A DNA stretch of 64,000 bases, taken from Agapetus fuscipes. Its lineage: Eukaryota > Arthropoda > Insecta > Trichoptera > Glossosomatidae. The stretch lies in NCBI GenBank assembly GCA_951799405.1, contig OX637344.1:62001-126000 (forward strand), read 5' to 3'. Of the stretch, positions 57,871 through 64,000 are shown in pieces. Made by a program: the position numbers and the translations under genes. How positions within the stretch are numbered: position 1 is the stretch's first letter; the number at the start of each line of letters is the position of its first letter. The notes under the pieces were generated by a model, which saw only the letters and a program-made list of their open reading frames with translations, did no database searches and was not told the DNA's origin.

Positions 57871-58285
57871 TCATCATCATCATCATCATTATCATTGGCA
57901 CGACAACCCAGGGTGGGTCTTAGCCTCCCCCAGCAACCGCTGCCAGCGCTGTCTATCCAACGTCTTCCTCCTCCAGTCCTACATTCCCACTGCACGACAA
58001 TCCGCCACCACTCCATCCAGCCATCTTGAACGTGGTCTTCCCACTGTCCGGCGTCCCTCCAGGTTCGTTATCACAATCGTCTTCTCCGATGGTCCATTCG
58101 CTGAATGTGCCCCAGCCAATGCAGTTTGTTGACCTTTATTGAGCGGACCACATCAGCGTCCTGGTACAGCTTATACAATTCGGAGTTATATCTTCTTCGC
58201 CATATGTTTCTGTCCTTTATTGGACCATAAATACGTCGAAGTATTTTCCTTTTGAAGATTGCTTTTTCATACAAAATTGCATCAA
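57871..58285 (-). pseudogene. RTE-like retrotransposon 3' end with ATG tail
   Basis: Minus-strand frame reads EKAIFKRKILRRIYGP, NIWRRRYNSELYKLYQDADV, VRSIKVNKLHWLGHIQRMDH, then after a shift VGRPRSRWLDGVVADCRAVG, a stop, DWRRKTLDRQRWQRLLGEAK and THPGLSCQ. It ends in ATGATGATG repeats at 57871-57897. These are the C-terminal blocks of RTE-type endonuclease/reverse transcriptases of insects (family knowledge); the catalytic domains are missing. Stops and a frameshift make it dead. Confidence 0.85.
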
Positions 58286-58570
58286 TAGTTAAACAATATT
58301 TCCTAATTTATTTTAACAACATAATATGATACCTCATCGTTTTCCATTGATTTATTATGTATAACATTTTACATAGATCATTTTTTATTTTTGTGATTAT
58401 AGAGAAAATATGGAAATGGGAAAGGAAACTAAGCTGCACAAACAGGGTAACAGGCTTCTTCAGCGTGATGTGTTGTGAAGTTGATGAGACTGTTATGAAA
58501 ATGAGGCGCTTACTCGGGATATTATTATAAGATAAGGAAGGCGCTATTACAGAGTTATATGGAAGAACTG

Positions 58571-58813
58571 CTATGTGGATGACCACCCATGCTGTAAAAA
58601 TGGTTCACTTTGCCAATGTCATCCCTGTTTCAGGGAAGGACGGCAAGAGTTGCAGGGTGTATGTCCATTTGAGATTTGGTCTTTATGTTGTAGTTTCACA
58701 TGCGGCATGTGCAAGCGCGAACTTGTACGTTTCTGCTTGTGAGAATGCATATAATGTGAATCTCCGATGTAACATACCTTTGCAACTTAGATTAAATTAG
58801 ATTAGATTAGACT
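58571..58813 (+). mobile_element. SINE-C, 5' truncated, TTAGA tail
   Basis: ATGTGGATGACCACCCATGC, GTTCACTTTGCCAATGTCAT, GGCAAGAGTTGCAGGGTG to a TTAGATTAGATTAGA tail. ACTGC occurs at both edges but five bases is too short to trust. Closest to 63200-63457. Confidence 0.92.
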
Positions 58814-59349
58814 GCGACGTGTATTTCTTTCATAGCAGTTTCATTAACCTCTCTGGAGAAGCCCATCGCAGACATGCACGAAACGCCAGGAAGCTCCAGT
58901 TGTGATGAAGCTTGACCACATATCCTAGAAATAAATGCTCTAATATTAACTATGTATGCAATTATTTTCATCTGATGTAATTTGTGTCTATATTTGGTAA
59001 TATGCGATGCAAAAATGCCCAGTAAGTTTGCATGATTCATGCATTCCTTTTGCGAAAATAACCAGACGTTCTTAAACCAGTTTGGTGACTTTATCTTTCA
59101 GTATCGAGATTGGCCAGGATAGTCCACTACAATGCATGTCGGGGGGGGGACTTCATGGTCAACGCTATGGTATTCTACGCTTGTAATATCAGAGGAGCTC
59201 AACATCTTTTGTCTTCGAGTGTTCAATACTTTATAATCGTAATAATGATATTAATTTTAATATTATTTCAGAGTATATACATGATAATTGTTCAAAAAAC
59301 ATTAAAGGAAAATATACTTTTCTATGTAATTATGCTCTTTTATTTATCT
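58814..59349. other. Unassigned DNA
   Basis: No recognisable gene. A run of nine G lies at 59142-59150. Confidence 0.55.
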
Positions 59350-59591
59350 GTACCCTTAGTACTAGTTGCAAAACCTGAGTAATGTAAATTTTACGGCAAT
59401 TATTAAAGAGTAATTTCCCCCAAAATCGGCCGTTTTTGTTTGATTGCACTTGATTTTCTTCATAACTGTCACTCTTTTGCTAAGACCACAAAGTGCAAGA
59501 AACAAAAACGGCAGATTTTGGAAGAAATCACGCTTTAATAATTTCCGTAAACTTTACTTTTCTCAAGTTTTGCAACTCGTTCTAAGGATAC
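59350..59591. ncRNA. Foldback F5, 103-bp arms (hairpin candidate)
   Basis: 59350-59452 and 59489-59591 are reverse complements over 103 positions with about 14 differences and one gap (shared blocks: AGTTGCAAAAC, AATTATTAAAG, CCAAAATC, GCCGTTTTTGTTT). The loop is 36 bases. A transcript would form a long imperfect hairpin like hairpin-RNA or endo-siRNA precursors; a decayed foldback transposon is equally possible. Neither arm is coding. Confidence 0.85.
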
Positions 59592-59629
59592 CGGGGATGC
59601 TTTCTATCTTTCTGTGCGTTTCTTTGGAT

Positions 59630-59787
59630 CGAGTATCTCAAAACGTCGATATTAAGTAAGCTCTCCTCGATAGTGTAAATAGAAAAATTGTATGAAAACT
59701 AAATCACTCTGTCAGTGCTGTTTTATCTCTCACACTTTTTTCCTATCCACGCAATCGAGGGGAGCTTACGGGGTGTTTTGTACTCGG
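59630..59787. repeat. Hairpin F6 with family M core
   Basis: AGTAAGCTCTCCTCGATAGTG pairs with CGCAATCGAGGGGAGCTTAC, and CGAGTA/TACTCG closes the outside. The centre holds a family M copy (TGTATGAAAACTAAATCAC, TCAGTGCTGTTTTATC). It lies 38 bases right of F5. A lone right arm relative lies at 34.8 kb. Confidence 0.65.
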
Positions 59788-60240
59788 GGTACTTAATTTA
59801 CCCTTAAATGCGTGTACTCATAGACTAAGCAACGCTTTCCAAGTGAGAAATTTCATCAAAATAAAAATAAAATTTGGAAGAAAAATAAACTACAATGGAA
59901 GTAGTTGAACCTGAAAGGAACCACAATCTTAGTACCTTATGTTGACCTACATTCCTCGACATAGTGCATTAGAAATTAAGATGACTTACTTAATGTGTTA
60001 ACTTAAGTTGACGTGTTTATTAGACTTCTTGGGCGTAACTTACTTTTCCATCAGGAATTGTGTAAATATTTTTTTTCAAAATATTTTATCATACTGAAAC
60101 ATAAGTTGAATAATTAAAATTGCTAAAAATACTGAGATTTATCTACTTCTCTATGATTCACTGGTTTGTCACCGCTATGATTAGTTTTCTTGTTCTACGA
60201 CAAATAATGACGTAATTCAATCTAAATATTGTACTGAGTA
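59788..60240. other. Unassigned AT-rich DNA
   Basis: No recognisable feature. Confidence 0.55.
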
Positions 60241-60427
60241 GAGACCTCACAAGGAGGGAAAAGTAGAGGAGGCCTCTAACACGATGGTCAGCCGACGTGA
60301 AGAGGACTGCTGGCGACTGGATGGAGAAGGCGCAGGATGGAAATGCCTGGAGAGATATGAGGGAGGCTAATGTAAGGTTCAGTAGGGGACAAGAATGGAT
60401 GACTAGATGGATAGAAGTGATGTGGGC
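60241..60427 (+). pseudogene. Endonuclease/RT element C-terminal remnant
   Basis: The frame reads RDLTRREK, a stop, RRPLTRWSADVKRTAGDWME, KAQDGNAWRDMREA. The RW-x-x-D-(V/I)-K-R-x-AG-x-W-x-x-x-AQ-D pattern is the typical C-terminus of a common arthropod non-LTR endonuclease/reverse transcriptase family (family knowledge). It runs without a stop into a different LINE at about 60432. Confidence 0.75.
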
Positions 60428-61142
60428 GGCTACAACCAGGCGTGATCATCTTTTGACAACTCGAGTACCACTCTCCATTGGGGGAGAGCTGATTCAGCCC
60501 TCCGACTCAGTCAGATTTCTAGGAGTCACACTGGATCGGAACCTCACAATGGGAGAGCAATTGAACTCGACTGTATCTTCCTCATTTTTTGAACTTCGCC
60601 AGATAAAGGCGATCAGGAGATGTTTACCGTCGGGAGCAGTCAAGACCCTGGTGAATGCCTTTGTGATGTCACGAGTTGACTATTGCTTAACGCTGTACAT
60701 AGGTCAGCCGAAAAAGCAGTTCAACCGTCTTCAGTCTGTGCTGAATTTAGCGGCAAGACTCATATTCGGGATGTCTAAATTTACTCGCATTACTCCATTG
60801 TTAGGGAAACTGCATTGGCTTCGTTTTCCGGAGAGGGTGGTCTACCGTGTTTGTCTGATGGTGTATAAGGCTGTAAATGGTACAGCTCCTTCATATTTGG
60901 CTGACATGTCTACACCCGTTGAGAGGGATTTGAGGCGCCAAACGCTCAGATCTGCAGGGGATGGCGTGGTGGACTTGGTCCAGCCACACCGTCAGACACG
61001 TCCTAATTTTGGGGACCGTGCTTTCTGGTTTGCGGGACCAATGGAGTGGAACAGAATGCCACCCAATGTGAGGAAGGCAAAGACTGTTGGTGTCTTTAAA
61101 GGAGCACTAAAGACACATCTTTACAAGAAATCTTATCCGTGA
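60428..61142 (+). pseudogene. L2/CR1-like LINE, RT C-terminal part
   Basis: An open frame starting at 60297 covers 281 codons; from about residue 45 it matches the region after the catalytic palm of L2/CR1-group reverse transcriptases: SVRFLGVTLD at 71-80, AFVMSRVDYC at 121-130, FNRLQSVLNLAARLIFG at 142-158, ITPLLGKLHWL at 165-175, YKAVNGTAPSYLADM at 190-204, FGDRAFWFAGPMEWN at 238-252 and FKGALKTHLYKKSYP to the end. These cover the thumb and C-terminal segment; the endonuclease and the palm catalytic residues are absent, so the copy is 5' truncated and dead. The frame has no internal stop, suggesting recent arrival. The ATG at 60297 belongs to the neighbouring remnant, so the 281-residue protein is a chimera, not a gene. 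Confidence 0.92.
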
Positions 61143-61226
61143 TTTGAGAGGGCCCTTGAGGTGTGACACACACAAAAACGGCGCTCTTCAATTATGTGTA
61201 CATTAAAATAAATTATCCTTATATAT
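61143..61226 (+). mobile_element. LINE 3' UTR shared with SINE-A tail
   Basis: GAGAGGGCCCTTGAGGTGTG, ACACACACAAAAACGGCGC, TCTTCAATTATGTGTACATT, then AT repeats. The first 45 bases match the SINE-A type 1 tail (AGAGGGCTCTTGAGGTGTGA, TACACACAAAAACAGCGCTC) with few changes, as expected when a SINE borrows the recognition end of its partner LINE. Confidence 0.9.
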
Positions 61227-61227
61227 A

Positions 61228-61405
61228 TATAAGAAATGAGTACCAGCCCCCTCAGTAGGTGGGAAATTTTCACTTCAACTGAAGTGATTGGCGTTAGGCC
61301 GGCCCCCTTACGTGTAAAAATAAACAGGTTCACTCGCCACATGCGACCCCTTCGGGGGGAACGCGGCAAGGAGTTACAGTATATGTTTAGCTCAGTTGCG
61401 TTTGT
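61228..61405 (+). mobile_element. SINE-B 3' two-thirds
   Basis: GAAATGAGTACCAGCCCCCT, ACTTCAACTGAAGTG hairpin, GCGTTAGGCCGGCCCCC, CGCCACATGCGACCCCTTC and GTATATGTTTAGCTCAGTTG. It begins right at the LINE AT-repeat tail. Confidence 0.92.
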
Positions 61406-63199
61406 GACTCTTATCTTAAGTATGCTATACGCTACTGTTTATAAATTGATCCGGATCATTAGCGCAGCATGCAGCCGGATATAATGTCTCACAGCGTCTA
61501 GGATTGTCGCTCACGGACGGATGCGGATCACTAGGTACTGACGGCTCTCTGGGATATGATCTATGTATGGGGGAGGTATGTGATGTACGCACAGCAGAAA
61601 GAACCGGTTCTGGTGGATAAGAAAATAAGCCCATACATCCGTGGCATATAGATCATTTAATAATCATACGAAAGACAAGTCCCATTTTGAAGTACCTAAT
61701 AGGATAGAAAATTATAGAAAAGGGAAATCAATAATTTTTATTCAGGGCAAGGAGGATTGGGTTTAAAAAGGCGTCTAAAAACCAGGCATAGTGTAAAAAA
61801 AATGGGCTGATTTATTTGGTGTAGTTTGGATGAAGCCTAAATTCAGGAGTGGATAGAGATATAAGTGTGGAGAAACGATCTCAAATAGTGGAAAAAATTA
61901 AGGATTCATCAGCCCTATAAACTAACTGAAGGTTTCACCCCCAACCTATGTATATACGTACTTACCTGCTAGTCTGTATTGTATGATTGATTTTGATATG
62001 TATTTATGAGCTTTGTTTCATTAAAAATAGTTGTCATGTAGGTATCTGACAGTTTAGTAACGCAGAAGGTACGCGGTTCAATCCCAAAAAGTGCTCAAAA
62101 TTGCAAATAATTATTCAGTAGGTACAGGTAAATCTAAAAATGCTCAAAAGCTAAGACTTGCTTTTTTTATTGTGATTCCACAATACGAAGATTTTAGGCA
62201 TTTTTTTTTAATTTGTAAACAAGTTTATGATTTCTAAAAACCGCTGTTCTTTATACTTTTATGTTTAATAAGAATAATCTAATCAATTTAAGGCTATATG
62301 ATTTATATCTCAATTTTAATCACACTTGTAATACCTTCACATCCCACATTCACTTTCTTTCCATAAACATAACTTTATCTACATTTAACAAGCCACCTTG
62401 CATCAAAATATTGAATCCGATTATCTCCACGTGTTTAATCCAAGATGGAATATTCGATGCATCCAAATTTATTAGCATCCATATGAGGCACGTTTATTAT
62501 GCTTCCCTATTCCACCTTCAACAGCAACAATTTATTCTTTTTACTTTCACTACCTCTCACATACTCAATCATAAACACAATCATTATTTTATTCTTTTTT
62601 AATACCATTGATGCTTGTTTTTCACTAATCCTGATGCATTTCTACTTTCTGTTTTAATTTATGTTACTGCTTAACATTCTCCAATAACCAATGTTTTTTT
62701 AAGATCAGTAAATTTGGCAATTTCAATAAATAAGCAGCTTTTGATGCTTGAAAATGGCAAATATCTGAATTTACTTAACGTCTTATCAGAATAACTCATC
62801 ATTTCGAAATAAATAAGGTTTTTGTCACCTAATGTCGAGAGTACTGTTCCTGATTGTATATTTCTTTCTTTCTTTTTTAGGTGCCACTTTATCACATATT
62901 TTATTAGTCCTATTTATTTTATTTTCACAGTTGAACAGTATTTTTGAGTTTCCTGGTATCGTAAACTTAACTAAAAATTGACAACGTGATAATGTTTTTA
63001 ATTAAAAGGACAAAAAAAATCTTTATAAAAATAAGATCTTTGAAACCGTAACTTTTCGCATATTAAGCAACTGCTCTATCATTCGATATACTTACCACGA
63101 CAAAAAAAACAATGCCACAAATATTTAAAACTGTTGTTTTACAAGAAATATACCTTCATGAAATTATATGTTTATAAAATATTGCTTCATTTTTTAACA
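61406..63199. other. Unassigned AT-rich DNA
   Basis: A B-box-like GGTTCAATCCC at 62073 could be a SINE head remnant. Open frames at 61425 and 62261 are not supported. Confidence 0.5.
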
Positions 63200-63457
63200 A
63201 TCTAATCTAATCTAATCTAAGTTGCAAAGATATGTTACATTGGAGATTCACATTACATGCATTCTCACAACCAGACACGTACAAGTTCGCGCTTCCACAT
63301 GCCTCATGTGAACCTACAACATAAAAACCAAATCTCAAATGGACATACACCCTGCAACTCTTGCCGTCCTTCCCTGAGACAGGGGTGACATTGGCAAAGT
63401 GAACCATTTTTACAGCATGGGTGGTCAGCCGCATACCAACCTATAAGTCAAGGAACA
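63200..63457 (-). mobile_element. SINE-C, near full length, TTAGA tail
   Basis: Minus strand from TTCCTTGACTTATAGGTTGG to AACTTAGATTAGATTAGATT. It lies next to a CACACA run. The 75-codon frame across it is repeat-derived. Confidence 0.94.
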
Positions 63458-63982
63458 CACACACACGACAAATTACATTTTACATTTACAATTTACAACA
63501 ATTTTTACAACAATGGTATCGTAATAATTTTATTATTATGTAAATATTTAAAAAAGAAAAAAAAATGCAAAGAGTTTACTCAGCAGTCAGATGATAGTTA
63601 ATTATCCGTTTTCTTCTTCCAATTGGTCAAAGGCATCAATGTCAACACGATCCCATAATACCAAAGACCAGACGGATGAAAGTCTAAGACTTAGACTTTC
63701 ATGCCTCTGCATTTTCTCCCCATCAGGCTGATGTTCATGAGAGCGCATACCCTCATGCGCTCATGCGCAGGCAGGCACTGCGCAGCCAGCAGCGGTTTCC
63801 CCTCACCAGCAGAAAGTCGCGCATAATGAGTTCCTACCATGCATTAGTCCGTACCCTGTAATACTACACATTAGTTCCTCCTATCTCCATACCCGGAGAT
63901 GTCAATTACGCCCATGCACGCGTTTTATATATAAAAATATCACAAATTGTACATGATCGACAGCTACGAATATTAGGAGATG
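63458..63982. other. Unassigned, GC-richer at 63.7-63.9 kb
   Basis: Apart from a 27-base palindrome at 63676-63702 nothing is recognised. GAGCGCATACCCTCATGCGC is a local direct/inverted repeat of GCGCAT motifs. Confidence 0.5.
63676..63702. repeat. 13-bp palindrome, 1-nt loop
   Basis: ATGAAAGTCTAAG, A, CTTAGACTTTCAT: perfect arms. Confidence 0.92.
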
Positions 63983-64000
63983 TATTTTGTGAGCGCTGTT
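63983..64000 (-). mobile_element. SINE-A or LINE tail, cut by window end
   Basis: ATTTTGTGAGCGCTGTT is the reversed end of the type 1 tail. The element would continue beyond the window. Confidence 0.6.

Noticed and set aside
58807..59040. 77-codon minus-strand frame as a gene
   Set aside because: It begins and ends in unremarkable AT-rich DNA next to SINE-C, with no domain or splice support.
63200..63230. TTAGA repeats as telomeric DNA
   Set aside because: The pentamer run is short, is always at the 3' end of SINE-C, and is TTAGA rather than TTAGG.

Overview
This window looks like repeat-dominated, AT-rich nuclear DNA from an invertebrate animal, most likely an arthropod. That call is by inference: tRNA-derived SINEs, RTE-like and L2/CR1-like non-LTR retrotransposon tails, foldback elements and minisatellites are abundant, GT-AG splice-like signals are present, and nothing resembles a bacterial operon. 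No complete host protein-coding gene can be supported. The only long, clearly recognisable coding sequence is the C-terminal part of a LINE reverse transcriptase (60428-61142), in frame behind the 3' end of a different retrotransposon.

Layout. 1-7.8 kb: sparse DNA with a perfect 43-bp-arm foldback between TA repeats, SINE pieces and two weak exon candidates. 7.8-9.4 kb: a 44-bp tandem repeat of 36 copies with no difference that I can see. 9.4-27.6 kb: many SINEs of four families (called A, B, C and D here), an RTE-like tail, two foldbacks and a better exon candidate at 22383-22525. 27.6-53 kb: lower repeat density, three very similar SINE-C copies (two with clear target-site duplications), a 15-bp-period array at 41 kb, minus-strand exon candidates at 40724-40802 and 47059-47102, and a 62-bp-arm foldback. 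53.1-57.3 kb: a 15-bp-based higher-order minisatellite followed by a nested cluster of SINE-A, -B and -C with a 292-bp identical duplication. 57.8-61.4 kb: RTE tail, a hairpin with 103-bp arms, a second hairpin, and the LINE whose 3' end matches the SINE-A tail. 61.4-64 kb: sparse, one SINE-C, and the start of another SINE-A tail at the edge.

How the parts relate. SINE-A (tRNA-like head, tail like the LINE at 61143-61226) is probably mobilised by that LINE type. SINE-A and SINE-B occur joined head to tail with the same junction at two places, suggesting a composite element. SINE-C ends in TTAGA repeats. A short, almost palindromic element (family M) occurs at least nine times. Several foldbacks have unrelated arms but loops carrying a similar CTTCA-containing motif. 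Family names are mine; none could be checked against a repeat library.
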